Assembly: GCF_037154085.1 (NCBI RefSeq)
Contig: NZ_JBANRM010000003.1
Coordinates: 186,001 to 250,000, forward strand
Origin: Andeanibacterium fulvum
GTDB lineage: Bacteria; Pseudomonadota; Alphaproteobacteria; Sphingomonadales; Sphingomonadaceae
Length of the DNA: 64,000 bases
Direction: 5' to 3'
This document shows, in pieces, positions 1 to 9,283 of this stretch. The position numbers were made by a program, and so were the translations under genes. Under the pieces are notes generated by a model. It saw only the letters and a list, made by a program, of their open reading frames with translations. It did not search any database and was not told the DNA's origin. Position 1 is the stretch's first letter. Each line of letters starts with the position of its first letter.

Positions 1-437
1 TTGACCCAGTAATATTTGTGCCCGCGCGGATAGATATTGGAATGCATCGCCTCGTGGCTCGGAATGAAGCCATAGGCCGCGCAGAAGGTGGAGAAGACGA
101 AGCCCAGCGTCAGGCCGACCGGGCCGAGATAGCCCAGCACCGCCAGCGGGAAGAGGCTGACCCAGATCGCAAAGCAGGTGACGGTCAGCGCGGCATAGAC
201 CCAGGTCGCCCCGCCATGGAATTGCATGGCAATCGCCCGCTCTTCCTTCATCAGCTCGCGGCGCAGGTGCTTGTCGAGCGTATCGTCGCCCGCAAGGCCG
301 ATTACCGGGCCATCCTCAGCCGGGATAATGCCGGGAACCTCGATCGAGTTACGCCCGATCAAATCGGTTTCGATCGCGTCCGTTTCGATCACCTCGACCT
401 CGATCAGGCCGCCTTCCTTCACCGGTCCGTCAGTCAC
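1..437 (-). CDS. fatty acid desaturase-like membrane protein (N-terminal part, runs off the window)
   Basis: About 145 N-terminal codons are visible; the rest lies beyond base 1. An acidic, poorly conserved stretch of roughly 60 residues is followed by hydrophobic segments and then the box HEAMHSN, followed by YPRGHKYYW. HxxxH is the first histidine box of membrane di-iron desaturases and hydroxylases, the family that includes acyl-lipid desaturases and carotenoid ketolases and hydroxylases. The substrate cannot be told from this part. The GTG start at 437 is chosen because it overlaps the stop of the upstream small membrane gene in a GTGA, implying translational coupling. The later histidine boxes that would confirm the family are outside the window. 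Confidence 0.7.
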   Translation of the reverse strand, partial: MTDGPVKEGGLIEVEVIETDAIETDLIGRNSIEVPGIIPAEDGPVIGLAGDDTLDKHLRRELMKEERAIAMQFHGGATWVYAALTVTCFAIWVSLFPLAVLGYLGPVGLTLGFVFSTFCAAYGFIPSHEAMHSNIYPRGHKYYWV

Positions 438-628
438 AGCCAGCGCCCCTTGATATTAGCGTAGAGCCCCCATGCCCCACCGAAGAGCAGCCCGAAGCCG
501 ATCCGGCTCATGCCGAAGGGCCCGTCGATGCCCCAGACGGCCATGAGCTGCGCCGTGAGCGGCGCGATGAAACCGATGCCGAACAGAAACGGCATCACGG
601 CGAACAGCTTACGGATGGCTTCAGTCAT
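434..628 (-). CDS. small two-helix membrane protein, unknown function
   Basis: A 64-residue protein starting MTEAIRKLF. It has two hydrophobic stretches (about residues 7-32 and 39-58) ending in a basic tail, KGRWL. The ATG at 628 is preceded by GCGAGG at a suitable distance; an in-frame upstream extension to 721 reads like non-coding sequence and was discarded. Its stop overlaps the GTG of the desaturase-like gene by four bases, so the two are probably co-translated, and the small protein may assist the desaturase. I do not recognise a named family. Confidence 0.6.
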   Translation of the reverse strand: MTEAIRKLFAVMPFLFGIGFIAPLTAQLMAVWGIDGPFGMSRIGFGLLFGGAWGLYANIKGRWL

Positions 629-882
629 GACATTAACCTCGCATAAACCATTGGAAGGCGCAAGATTCCATGGTTCGTGCGATAAACTTGTCACGTATTC
701 ACACCTAGGACAGCCCACCACGCCCCCAAAGGATGGAGGGCAAACAACCTAAGGAGAAATGCGGGTTTTAGGGCTTGCGCGCCCTATAATGGCCCTATAG
801 CCATCTGCATTGGCGTGAGCGCCTCAAAATAAAAGAAGGAGCCACGCGATCCGCAATTCTTTGCAGAGGGGGAGAGGCTCAC

Positions 883-2976
883 GTGAACCTCGTCACTATT
901 TCCATCATATTGGGGCTGCTTGCCATCGTGTATGGCTTCGTAACCAGCCGCCAGGTGCTCGGCGCAAGTGCCGGCAATGAAAAGATGCAGGAAATTGCCG
1001 CGGCAATTCAAGAAGGTGCACAAGCCTATCTGAAGCGGCAATATACGACCATCGCCATCGTAGGCGTGGTGGTCGCGATCATCATCTTCGCTACGCTGGG
1101 GGCGATTTCTGCCACCGGCTTCGTGATCGGCGCGATCCTGTCGGGCGTGGCCGGGTTCATCGGAATGAACATCTCCGTCCGCTCCAACGTCCGCACCGCA
1201 GCAGCAGCCCAGCAGGGCCTGCAAAACGGGCTGACCTTGGCCTTCCGTGCGGGCGCGATCACCGGCCTTCTGGTGGCTGGCCTCGCCCTCCTCGCGATTG
1301 CGGTGTTCTACTGGTATCTCACTGACATTGCCGGCTTCACGGTAGGCGGTGAGGACCGCACGGTGGTGGACGGCCTTGTCGCCCTCGCCTTCGGTGCATC
1401 GCTGATCTCGATCTTCGCGCGCCTTGGCGGCGGGATCTTCACCAAGGCCGCCGACGTCGGCGCCGACCTCGTCGGCAAGGTCGAGGCGGGCATCCCGGAA
1501 GACGATCCACGCAACCCGGCGGTGATCGCGGACAATGTGGGCGACAATGTGGGCGATTGCGCCGGCATGGCGGCCGACCTGTTCGAGACCTACGTCGTCA
1601 CCGTGGGCGCGACCATGGTGCTGACCGCCCTGCTCCTCAAGAGCGTGGGCGACCTGCTGCCGAACCTGATGGCCCTGCCGCTGCTGATCGGCGGCGTCTG
1701 CATCGTCACCTCGATCATCGGCACCTATTTCGTTCGCCTCGGCGGTTCGAACAACGTCATGGGCGCGATGTACAAGGGCTTCCTCGTCTCGGCAGTCCTG
1801 GCGATACCGGCAATCTGGTTCGCCACCAGCACCGCGCTGGGCGGGATGGAGAATGTGCTTCCGGGCACCGACTTCAACGGCCGCGCGCTGTTCTATTGCT
1901 CGCTGCTGGGCCTGGTCATCACCGGGCTGATCATCTGGATCACCGAATATTACACCGGCACCAATTTCCGCCCGGTGCGCTCTATCGCCAAGGCTTCGGA
2001 AACCGGCCATGGCACCAATGTGATCCAGGGCCTCGCGATCAGCCTTGAAGCGACTGCCCTGCCCACCATCGTCATCGTGGCGGGCATCATCATCGCCTAT
2101 CAGCTCGCAGGCCTGATCGGCATTGCCTATGCCGCCACTGCCATGCTCGCCCTGGCAGGCATGGTCGTGGCGCTCGACGCTTATGGACCCGTTACCGACA
2201 ATGCCGGTGGCATTGCCGAAATGGCGGGTCTGGACGACAGCGTGCGCGAGAAGACCGACCTGCTCGATGCCGTGGGCAACACCACCAAGGCCGTGACCAA
2301 GGGCTATGCCATCGGTTCGGCAGGCCTTGCGGCTCTGGTGCTGTTTGCCGCCTATACCACTGACCTCAAGGAGTTCTTCCCGACACTGGAAGTCGATTTC
2401 AGCCTTGAGAACCCCTATGTCATCGTCGGCCTGCTGCTGGGGGCGCTGCTGCCCTATCTGTTCGGCGCGATGGGCATGACGGCAGTGGGCCGCGCAGCGG
2501 GCGACGTTGTGAAGGACGTGCGCGACCAGTTCGCCAGCGATCCGGGCATCATGGCCGGGACCAGCCGCCCGAACTATGCCCGCACCGTCGATCTCGTCAC
2601 CAAGGCGGCGATCAAGGAAATGATCATTCCTTCACTGCTGCCGGTGCTGGCGCCAATCGTGGTCTATTTCGTCATCACTTTGGTGGCGGGTCAACAGAAC
2701 GGCTTTGCCGCACTGGGCGCCCTGCTACTCGGCGTGATCGTGGGCGGGCTGTTCGTGGCCCTCTCCATGACCTCGGGCGGCGGCGCGTGGGACAACGCGA
2801 AGAAATACATCGAAGACGGCAATCACGGCGGCAAGGGCAGCGAAGCCCACAAGGCTGCTGTGACGGGCGACACGGTGGGCGATCCCTACAAGGACACTGC
2901 CGGTCCGGCCGTGAACCCGATGATCAAGATCACCAACATCGTAGCCCTGCTGCTGCTGGCGGTCCTCGCCGCCTAA
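883..2976 (+). CDS. hppA: membrane-bound proton-translocating pyrophosphatase, K+-independent type
   Basis: A 697-residue polytopic inner-membrane protein that hydrolyses cytoplasmic PPi and pumps H+ outward. The substrate-binding signature DVGADLVGKVE (about residues 189-199) is followed by the Asp-rich DNVGDNVGDCAG loop. The K+-dependence motif reads GNTTK; a lysine here, rather than the alanine of K+-requiring enzymes, marks the K+-independent class. Length matches the bacterial family. The GTG start at 883 follows GGAGAGG; TATAAT at 785-790 could be a -10 element, although no clear -35 is seen. The gene stands alone and ends at a strong terminator. A long open frame on the opposite strand is a shadow. 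Confidence 0.97.
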   Translation: MNLVTISIILGLLAIVYGFVTSRQVLGASAGNEKMQEIAAAIQEGAQAYLKRQYTTIAIVGVVVAIIIFATLGAISATGFVIGAILSGVAGFIGMNISVRSNVRTAAAAQQGLQNGLTLAFRAGAITGLLVAGLALLAIAVFYWYLTDIAGFTVGGEDRTVVDGLVALAFGASLISIFARLGGGIFTKAADVGADLVGKVEAGIPEDDPRNPAVIADNVGDNVGDCAGMAADLFETYVVTVGATMVLTALLLKSVGDLLPNLMALPLLIGGVCIVTSIIGTYFVRLGGSNNVMGAMYKGFLVSAVLAIPAIWFATSTALGGMENVLPGTDFNGRALFYCSLLGLVITGLIIWITEYYTGTNFRPVRSIAKASETGHGTNVIQGLAISLEATALPTIVIVAGIIIAYQLAGLIGIAYAATAMLALAGMVVALDAYGPVTDNAGGIAEMAGLDDSVREKTDLLDAVGNTTKAVTKGYAIGSAGLAALVLFAAYTTDLKEFFPTLEVDFSLENPYVIVGLLLGALLPYLFGAMGMTAVGRAAGDVVKDVRDQFASDPGIMAGTSRPNYARTVDLVTKAAIKEMIIPSLLPVLAPIVVYFVITLVAGQQNGFAALGALLLGVIVGGLFVALSMTSGGGAWDNAKKYIEDGNHGGKGSEAHKAAVTGDTVGDPYKDTAGPAVNPMIKITNIVALLLLAVLAA

Positions 2977-3000
2977 CGCACAGCCTGTTAAGTGAATGAC

Positions 3001-3038
3001 GACCCCGTCCGGAGCGATCCGGGCGGGGTCTTTGTTTT
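3001..3038 (+). terminator. rho-independent terminator after hppA
   Basis: GACCCCG (3001-3007) pairs with CGGGGTC (3024-3030), with further GC pairing inside, and is followed by TTTGTTTT. It lies 24 bases after the hppA stop. Confidence 0.9.
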
Positions 3039-3142
3039 CAGGGTATAACCCCTCTTGCCGGACGCCGCGCTTAACGCTTCTTTCGGTTTCGCGGGCTAGA
3101 GCCCGGCCATGCGGCGCTGCGAGCCGTGACACGAGGGTTAAC

Positions 3143-4315
3143 GTGGCAAGCAGGCCGCTTCACATGCCGGATAGTGCTGCGTCGGACGACGCCAGTGGCA
3201 CACGTGCACCCGTGATCCGGGCCGAGGCGATGGACTGGCGCGAAATGGCCAGCGTCGATGCCGTGCTGCGCTGGGACGCGCTGGCGCAATGGGCGTCAAG
3301 CCCCAATCCGTTCCTTGAAAGCTGGTACCTGCTGCCGGCGCTGGAAGGCCTCGACCAGCGTGGCCTGGTCCGGCTGCTCTGCGTGGAGGTGGATGGCACG
3401 CTCGCGGGCCTGCTGCCGGTGCTGCGCGAGAGCCGCTATTACCGCCACCGCCTGCCCCAATGGGCGACCTGGATACACGGCAATTGCTTTCTGGGCGTGC
3501 CGCTGGTCGCGCGCGGGATGGAACGCCCCTTCTGGCGCGCTCTGTTCGACTGGGCGGACAGGAATGCCGAGGGGGCGCTGTTCCTCCACCTGCCGCAACT
3601 CCCGCTCGAAGGTGCGATGCACGACGCACTGCTAGCCGTGCTGGCCGAACAGGGCCGTCACGCCGCCCTCGTCCACCGCGAGGAACGCGCCTTGCTGCAA
3701 TCCGATCTCGCACCGGAGACTTATCTGGACGCGTCGATGACGGGCAAGAAGCGCAAGGAACTGCGCCGCCAGTATAATCGCCTGGCCGAACTCGGCTCCC
3801 TGCGCTTCGAACGCCGCGTCGATGCTCATGCCGTGGAGAAATGGACCGAGGCGTTCCTTGCGCTGGAAGCCTCCGGCTGGAAGGGCAAATCCGGCCATGC
3901 CCTTGCCCGGGACGGAGCGACGATGCGCCTCTTCCGCGAGGCCTTGCTCGGCGCCGCATGGCGCGGCCGGCTGGAAAGGCTGACCCTTTCACTCGATGGC
4001 GAGCCCATCGCCATGCTGGCCAATTTCCTCACCCCGCCCGGCGCGTTTTCCTACAAGACTGCCTTCGACGAACGCTTCGCCCGCTTCTCGCCCGGTGTCC
4101 TTCTCCAGCGCGAAAATCTCGACCTGCTGGAGCGCGAGGACATCGACTGGTGCGACAGTTGCGCGAGCGCCGACCATCCGATGATCGACCATATCTGGCG
4201 CGAACGGCGGGCCATCGGGCGGATCAACATCGGCATTGGCGGCCCGTTGCGGCGAGCTCTGTTCCGCGCGATCGCCTTTGCCGAGACACGCAAATTCTCC
4301 GGAGAGCTTGCATGA
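3143..4315 (+). CDS. GNAT-fold acyltransferase, BioF2-like/CelD-BcsL type
   Basis: A 390-residue soluble protein with two tandem acyltransferase-like halves. Key stretches are FLESWYLLPAL near the N-terminus, a basic GKKRKELRRQYNRL segment in the middle (typical of the BioF2-like/COG5653 group) and YKTAFDERFARFSPGVLL near the C-terminus. Such proteins use acyl-CoA or aminoacyl donors on envelope polysaccharide or unknown acceptors; the acceptor here is unknown. GTG at 3143 is preferred because CGAGGG lies 5 bases upstream; ATG at 3164 is the alternative. Its stop overlaps the ATG of the cupin gene (ATGA), so the two products probably act together. Confidence 0.75.
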   Translation: MASRPLHMPDSAASDDASGTRAPVIRAEAMDWREMASVDAVLRWDALAQWASSPNPFLESWYLLPALEGLDQRGLVRLLCVEVDGTLAGLLPVLRESRYYRHRLPQWATWIHGNCFLGVPLVARGMERPFWRALFDWADRNAEGALFLHLPQLPLEGAMHDALLAVLAEQGRHAALVHREERALLQSDLAPETYLDASMTGKKRKELRRQYNRLAELGSLRFERRVDAHAVEKWTEAFLALEASGWKGKSGHALARDGATMRLFREALLGAAWRGRLERLTLSLDGEPIAMLANFLTPPGAFSYKTAFDERFARFSPGVLLQRENLDLLEREDIDWCDSCASADHPMIDHIWRERRAIGRINIGIGGPLRRALFRAIAFAETRKFSGELA

Positions 4316-5199
4316 AGCCCGACACTCCCCTGCCCAACTGCGCCTCCCCGCTCGGCGCGGGTCAGGTCTTTCCCGGCGAGGCGCGTGCGGCCTTCGCGGC
4401 CTCCTATCCGGAAATACCCCACAAACTGCGCCACAATCTGCCGGACAACCCGCTGCTTGCCCTCGATGCGCTGGCCGCACTGGGCGAGAGCCTGCCGGAA
4501 AGCTCCGTCGAATATAATCGCGGCGACCTGCCCATCGGGATCGAGGACAAGCCCGGCGCTACCGGCCTCACCATCGGCGACACGATCCGCCGCATTCACG
4601 AGACGAACAGCTGGGCCGTGCTCAAGAACATCGAGCAGAACCCCGCCTATGCCGAATTGCTCGGCGCCCTGCTGGCGGAACTGAAGCCGTCCATCGAGGC
4701 GAAGACGGGCAGGATGATGAAGACGCAGGGCTTTATCTTCGTCTCCTCCCCCAACGCGGTGACGCCCTATCATTTCGATCCCGAACACAACATCCTGATG
4801 CAGCTGGTGGGCACCAAGACAATGGTGCAATTCCCCGCGGGCAACGCCGATTACGCGCCGGATCAAGTGCATGAAAACTATCACACTGGCGGGGCGCGCG
4901 AACTCAGATGGGCGGATGCGCTGGCAGCCGGCGGCATGGAGTTCCACCTGGAGCCCAGCGAGGCCATGTTCGTGCCCGTAATGGCGCCGCATTGGGTCAA
5001 GGTCGGCCCCACGCCCTCCATCTCCCTGTCGATCACCTGGCGCTCGGAATGGAGCTATGAGGAGGCGGACGCCCGCGCCTTCAACAGCCTGCTGCGCCGG
5101 ATCGGCCTGAAGCCGCATGCACCTGGCCGGTGGCCGCGCCGCAACACCGCCAAGGCAATCTGCTGGCGGCTCTATCGCAAATTATTGAAGGCGCGTTGA
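4312..5199 (+). CDS. cupin-like (JmjC/cupin_8) Fe(II)/2-oxoglutarate-type dioxygenase
   Basis: A 295-residue protein with the facial-triad layout of JmjC-like hydroxylases: HxD at residues 154-156 (PYHFDPEHN) and a distal His at 227 (APHWVKVG). The segment between has the usual fold hallmarks (ILMQLVGTKTMVQFP). Family members hydroxylate amino-acid side chains or small molecules. The start at 4312 overlaps the upstream acyltransferase stop and has GGAGAG upstream. The strict coupling suggests that the acylated product of the first gene is hydroxylated, or the reverse. The substrate cannot be deduced. Confidence 0.75.
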   Translation: MKPDTPLPNCASPLGAGQVFPGEARAAFAASYPEIPHKLRHNLPDNPLLALDALAALGESLPESSVEYNRGDLPIGIEDKPGATGLTIGDTIRRIHETNSWAVLKNIEQNPAYAELLGALLAELKPSIEAKTGRMMKTQGFIFVSSPNAVTPYHFDPEHNILMQLVGTKTMVQFPAGNADYAPDQVHENYHTGGARELRWADALAAGGMEFHLEPSEAMFVPVMAPHWVKVGPTPSISLSITWRSEWSYEEADARAFNSLLRRIGLKPHAPGRWPRRNTAKAICWRLYRKLLKAR

Positions 5200-5230
5200 C
5201 CTTCGCTGGGTCGCCGCGCATACGTTTTAA

Positions 5231-6136
5231 ATGGCAACCAACGTCAATCCCACGCCCGAAGCCCTCGTTGCCGATCTCGTCCTGCTGCTGGATCTCGAAC
5301 CGCGCGGCGGCGATGACCGTTTCCTGGGTCGGCGCAAGAAAGGCGGCGTCGGCCGCGTATTCGGCGGGCAGGCAATCGCCCAGGCCCTTGGCGCGGCGGA
5401 ACGGACAGTGGACGACAATCGTCACTGCCATTCGCTCCATTGCTATTTCCTGCGCGGCGGGAACGAGGAATACCCGATCGACTACCAAGTGATGCGGGAT
5501 TTCGATGGCGGCAGCTTCTCCAACCGCCGCGTGGTGGCGAGCCAGCAGGGCCAGCCGATCCTGAACCTGACGGCGTCCTTCCAGGTCTCGCAGAAGGGGC
5601 TGGAGCACCAGTATCACCAGATGCCGGATGTTCCCGCGCCGGAAGACCTCAAATCCGACATGCAGCTGCGCCGCGAAATGGCCGAGTTGGTGCCCAACAT
5701 GTATCGCGACCGGCTGCTGCAACCCTGGCCGATCGACACCCGCCCGGTCGAACCGCGCGACTGGATGTTCCCGCAGAAGAACGATCCGCTCAGCCATGTC
5801 TGGTTCCGCACCGTGGCCGAACTGCCCGACGATCCGCGCGTCCACCGCGCCGTGCTCGCCTATGCCAGCGACATGCATCTGCTGGCCACCAGCACTCGCC
5901 CGCACGGCGTGAACTGGTATCGCGGCGAAGTGAAAGCGGCGAGCCTCGATCACGCCATCTGGTTCCACGAACCCTTCCGGGCGGACGAATGGCTGCTCCA
6001 TGTGACCGACAGCCCCTGGGCCGGCGGATCGCGCGGTTTCACGCGCGGGCAGATCTTCAGCCGCGACGGCCGCCTCGTGGCCAGCACGGCGCAGGAAGGC
6101 ATGATCCGGCCCGTGGAGCACGAACCCAGGCCCTGA
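5231..6136 (+). CDS. tesB: acyl-CoA thioesterase II
   Basis: A 301-residue cytoplasmic thioesterase with a double hot-dog fold, hydrolysing acyl-CoA to free fatty acid and CoA. Family marks include RVFGGQAIAQAL near residue 40, HSLHCYFLRGG near residue 70 and FDGGSFSNRRVVASQ in the first domain, and HAIWFHEPFRADEWLL in the second. Length is close to the usual 285-290. No convincing Shine-Dalgarno site precedes the ATG. It lies 31 bases after the cupin gene on the same strand and may be transcribed with it. Confidence 0.93.
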   Translation: MATNVNPTPEALVADLVLLLDLEPRGGDDRFLGRRKKGGVGRVFGGQAIAQALGAAERTVDDNRHCHSLHCYFLRGGNEEYPIDYQVMRDFDGGSFSNRRVVASQQGQPILNLTASFQVSQKGLEHQYHQMPDVPAPEDLKSDMQLRREMAELVPNMYRDRLLQPWPIDTRPVEPRDWMFPQKNDPLSHVWFRTVAELPDDPRVHRAVLAYASDMHLLATSTRPHGVNWYRGEVKAASLDHAIWFHEPFRADEWLLHVTDSPWAGGSRGFTRGQIFSRDGRLVASTAQEGMIRPVEHEPRP

Positions 6137-6657
6137 ATAAGGCAGGTCGGTCCGGACTGAACCGGGCGGCTTTCCGGCCTTCCGATCCGAACGACACCCT
6201 GCCCGCATCCATCCGGCCGATGACACTCGCGCTCTGAAAAGGGCGGCGCGCAAGTGTCACCCTTGGACGCGAGGAAATGCCTGTTTTCGTTTGAAGCGCA
6301 CATTGCCCGTGCAGCCCGGATTCGCGCCATTTTACAGGGCTGCGGGATGGCCTGACTGTAACCTTCCGTTCCGGGTTTTCGTGCAGGCCAGGCCAACTCT
6401 CCCAAATGGCGGAGATAGGCGTTTTCGGGATCGATGGCTGGGCGAATGCAAGGCTGATCATCGCACAGGATAAACCCCATCCGGGGGCGTGTAGGAAAGT
6501 GTTGTCCGCCCCGAATGGCATGGCTTTCGCACAGTGCACTGGACGAGCCATTCGCTCGGCCCTTGCTATATTCTTGCAAATATAGCATGCCATATCCCAA
6601 CGAATATAGCCCTTCGCCTCGCGGTGGAGGGCGTTTTGTCATGAGGGAAAATCGAAA
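6137..6657 (+). other. intergenic region upstream of a TonB receptor
   Basis: There are 521 bases without a credible gene; short frames on both strands lack ribosome sites and family resemblance. The only structured element I see is the AT-rich palindrome at 6565-6610. No cobalamin or TPP riboswitch consensus was recognised. Confidence 0.6.
6565..6610. promoter_or_regulatory. AT-rich inverted repeat plus third half-site, probable operator
   Basis: GCTATATT (6565-6572) and AATATAGC (6579-6586) form a perfect 8-base inverted repeat around CTTGCA. AATATAGC recurs at 6603-6610, 24 bases downstream of the same half-site. It lies 48-93 bases before a TonB receptor start in otherwise GC-rich DNA, the usual place for a metal-responsive repressor site. 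It does not match the Fur or Zur consensus closely enough to name the regulator. Confidence 0.5.
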
Positions 6658-8748
6658 ATGAAATTACGCCTGCTGGCCTCGGCCTGCCTGATCTCCTGCC
6701 TGCCTGCCGTTGCACATGCGGAAGAAACTGCTGCAGATATGGCCGACAACACCTTCACTCTTGGCCAGATTCTGGTCACCAGCAAGAAGCCGGAAGGCAT
6801 CGCGGTGACCGGTGAGACCATGACGGCAGAGGCCATCGAAGCCTTCAACCGCAATCATTTGGACGATGCGGCCAACCTCATGCCGGGCGTTTCCGCATCG
6901 AACAGCGGCGGCTCGCGCAACGAACGCCTGATCTATGTCCGCGGCTTCGACCGGTTCCAGGTGCCGCTCTCCATCGACGGCATCCGCGTCTATCTGCCGG
7001 CCGACAACCGGCTGGATTACGGCCGCTTCCTGACGCCGGACGTGGCCGAGATCCAGGTAGCCAAGGGCTATGCCTCGGTGCTCGACGGACCGGGCGCGAT
7101 GGGCGGCGCGATCAATCTGGTGACCCGCAAGCCGACCAAGGAACTGGAAGTGGAGGCACGCGGCACGCTGGAGCTTGACCGGGATGCCGATTACGCTGGC
7201 TACAGCGCCTTCGCCCTGCTCGGCACAAAGCAGGACCAGTGGTATGCGCAGGCCAGCTACGCCCGCACTTTCCGCGATCATTGGGACCTGCCGGAAGACT
7301 TCACCCCAACCGCCACGGAAGATGGCGGCGAGCGCGATTTCAGCCGCACCGAAGACTGGCGCGTGAATGCCAAGATCGGCTTCACCCCCAACGCGACCGA
7401 CGAATATTCGATCAGCTACACGAGGCAGGAAGGTTCGAAGAACGCGCCGCTGCATGTCTCGGATTCGCTGAACAGCCAGCGCTACTGGAGCTGGCCCTAC
7501 TGGAATATCGAGAGCTTCTATTTCCTCTCCACCACGGCCCTCGGCGACGATCTGACGCTCAAGACGAAGCTCTACCACAACAGCTTCGGCAACCTCCTGC
7601 GCGGGTTCGACAATCGCAACCAGAACAGCCAGACCTCCACCGCGGGCAAAGTGTTCAACAGCTGGTACGAGGACAAGGCCTATGGCGGCACCGTCCAGCT
7701 CGATTACGCCACCGATGGCAACCGGCTGGGCCTCGCCTTCCATTACCGGCGCGACGAGCATGTCGAATATTCGCAATATTTCCCCACCGCCTATATCGAA
7801 CCGCCGCAGGCCGACGACGAGGACACGTTCAGCATCGCGATCGAGGATCGCCTGCAACTGAGCCCCTCGCTCAGCGTGACCGGCGGCTTCAGCTATGACT
7901 GGCGCAAGCTCTATACGGCCGAGGAATTCACGCTGAACGGCACCCGTGATGGCGGCACCCTGTTCAGCTACGAACTGGCCGATGCCGATGCGTGGAATGC
8001 GCAGGGGCGGATCGACTGGACGCCCGATGCGGATACCGCATTGCATCTTTCGCTCAGCTCGCGCACCCGTTTCCCGACCATTTTCGAGCGCTTCAGCTCA
8101 CGCTTCGGCGGGGCGACCTCCAATCCGGACCTGAAGAGCGAACGCGCCACCAATCTGGAACTGGGCGGATCGAAGAGCTTCGGCGCGGTGAAGCTGGAAG
8201 GCGCGGCCTTCTATTCCTGGCTGGACGACGCCATCGTCTCGTTCCCCTTCGTCTACCAGACCTGCGACAATGCCACTCCTCCGGTATGCTCCAACAACGC
8301 CGTCAGCCAGAGCCGCAATGTCGGCAAGGGCGAGTATTACGGGGCAGAACTGGCCATCAGCGCACAGGCGAGCGACACGCTGAGCCTTGGCGCCAACTAT
8401 ACCTGGACCCAGCGCGACTTCACCGATCCTTCGATCTCTGCCTTCGAGGCCACCGGCGTTCCCACGCACAAGGCCTTCGCCTGGCTGGAATGGCAGCCGC
8501 TCGACGGGCTGAGCATCCTGCCCTCGCTGGAACTGGCGTCCGACCGTTGGACAGTGAACACGGCCGGCACGCTCTATTACAAGACCGGCGCCTATGTTCA
8601 GGCCAATCTCCGCGTCGATTATGAAGTGATTGACGGGGTGACCCTGGGCGCCGGGGTGCGCAACCTGTTCGACGACAATTACACGCTGGTGGACGGTTTC
8701 CCGGAACCGGGCCGCAGCTTCTTCCTCACGGCTCGCGCGAGCTATTGA
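6658..8748 (+). CDS. TonB-dependent outer-membrane receptor
   Basis: A 696-residue receptor with a Sec signal peptide (cleavage near AHA-EE, residues 20-21). The N-terminal plug includes GQILVTSKKPEG (TonB-box-like), then a plug core with YVRGFDRFQVPLSIDGIRVYLP and GAMGGAINLVTRKP. The C-terminal half is a 22-strand barrel type ending in a Tyr (RASY). Length is typical of siderophore, haem or metal-complex receptors, but the ligand is not evident. GAGGG precedes the ATG by 10 bases. The palindrome just upstream suggests repression by a metal-sensing factor. Confidence 0.9.
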   Translation: MKLRLLASACLISCLPAVAHAEETAADMADNTFTLGQILVTSKKPEGIAVTGETMTAEAIEAFNRNHLDDAANLMPGVSASNSGGSRNERLIYVRGFDRFQVPLSIDGIRVYLPADNRLDYGRFLTPDVAEIQVAKGYASVLDGPGAMGGAINLVTRKPTKELEVEARGTLELDRDADYAGYSAFALLGTKQDQWYAQASYARTFRDHWDLPEDFTPTATEDGGERDFSRTEDWRVNAKIGFTPNATDEYSISYTRQEGSKNAPLHVSDSLNSQRYWSWPYWNIESFYFLSTTALGDDLTLKTKLYHNSFGNLLRGFDNRNQNSQTSTAGKVFNSWYEDKAYGGTVQLDYATDGNRLGLAFHYRRDEHVEYSQYFPTAYIEPPQADDEDTFSIAIEDRLQLSPSLSVTGGFSYDWRKLYTAEEFTLNGTRDGGTLFSYELADADAWNAQGRIDWTPDADTALHLSLSSRTRFPTIFERFSSRFGGATSNPDLKSERATNLELGGSKSFGAVKLEGAAFYSWLDDAIVSFPFVYQTCDNATPPVCSNNAVSQSRNVGKGEYYGAELAISAQASDTLSLGANYTWTQRDFTDPSISAFEATGVPTHKAFAWLEWQPLDGLSILPSLELASDRWTVNTAGTLYYKTGAYVQANLRVDYEVIDGVTLGAGVRNLFDDNYTLVDGFPEPGRSFFLTARASY

Positions 8749-8766
8749 GAAATTTTCTGACCTCCA

Positions 8767-8794
8767 TGTCACATTGAGGGGTGGCTGCATCGTC
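8767..8794 (+). promoter_or_regulatory. ECF41-type sigma factor promoter
   Basis: TGTCACA (8767-8773) is followed, 17 bases later, by CGTC (8791-8794), or by TCGTC after 16. This matches the -35 and -10 elements known for ECF41-group sigma factors and sits about 35 bases before the AhpD-like gene that ECF41 sigmas normally control. It is inferred to be driven by the sigma factor encoded two genes downstream. Confidence 0.75.
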
Positions 8795-8828
8795 ACATCG
8801 CTGTCTCCAACGAAGAAAGGAAACAGCG

Positions 8829-9281
8829 ATGAGCAGCCGCCCCCAACCTTTTGCCGCCGCGCCCAAGGTAATGCAGGATTACCTGGAGTTCTCGACCCGC
8901 GTGGTGGAAAGCAGCAGACTTGAGCACAACCTGCTCGAACTCGTGAAAATCCGCGCATCCCAGATCAATGGCTGCGCCAATTGCCTGAACATGCACACCT
9001 CCGATGCCCGCAAGGCGGGGGAGACGGACCAGCGCCTCCATCTGATCGCTGCGTGGTGGGACGCCCCGTGCTACACGGATCGCGAACGCGCCGCCTTTGC
9101 CTGGACGGATCACATCACCCTGGTCGCCGAACGGCGCGCGCCGGATGAGGTCTATGCTGAACTCGACGCCCATTTCGACAAGGAAGAACAGGTGCAGCTG
9201 ACCATGGCGATCATTGTCATGAACGGCTGGAACCGGCTGGCGGTCGGCTTCGACATGTTCGACACGAAACGAGGCTGGTGA
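8829..9281 (+). CDS. carboxymuconolactone decarboxylase/AhpD-like family protein
   Basis: A 150-residue protein of the AhpD fold. The redox motif C49-A-N-C52 with H56 (NGCANCLNMH) is the CxxCxxxH signature of the peroxidase-like members. A second conserved stretch, AFAWTDHITLV, lies near residue 95. It probably reduces peroxides or related species. AAAGGA precedes the ATG at 8829, and a shadow extension to 8781 was discarded. It is co-transcribed with the ECF41 sigma gene three bases downstream, the known pairing for this sigma family. Confidence 0.88.
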   Translation: MSSRPQPFAAAPKVMQDYLEFSTRVVESSRLEHNLLELVKIRASQINGCANCLNMHTSDARKAGETDQRLHLIAAWWDAPCYTDRERAAFAWTDHITLVAERRAPDEVYAELDAHFDKEEQVQLTMAIIVMNGWNRLAVGFDMFDTKRGW

Positions 9282-9283
9282 CC

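Noticed and set aside
784..2010. Minus-strand frame opposite hppA
   Set aside because: His/Asp-rich shadow with no family resemblance; hppA is unambiguous.
6137..6657. Cobalamin or other riboswitch before the TonB receptor
   Set aside because: I could not find the B12-box or any other riboswitch core; only the AT palindrome is structured.
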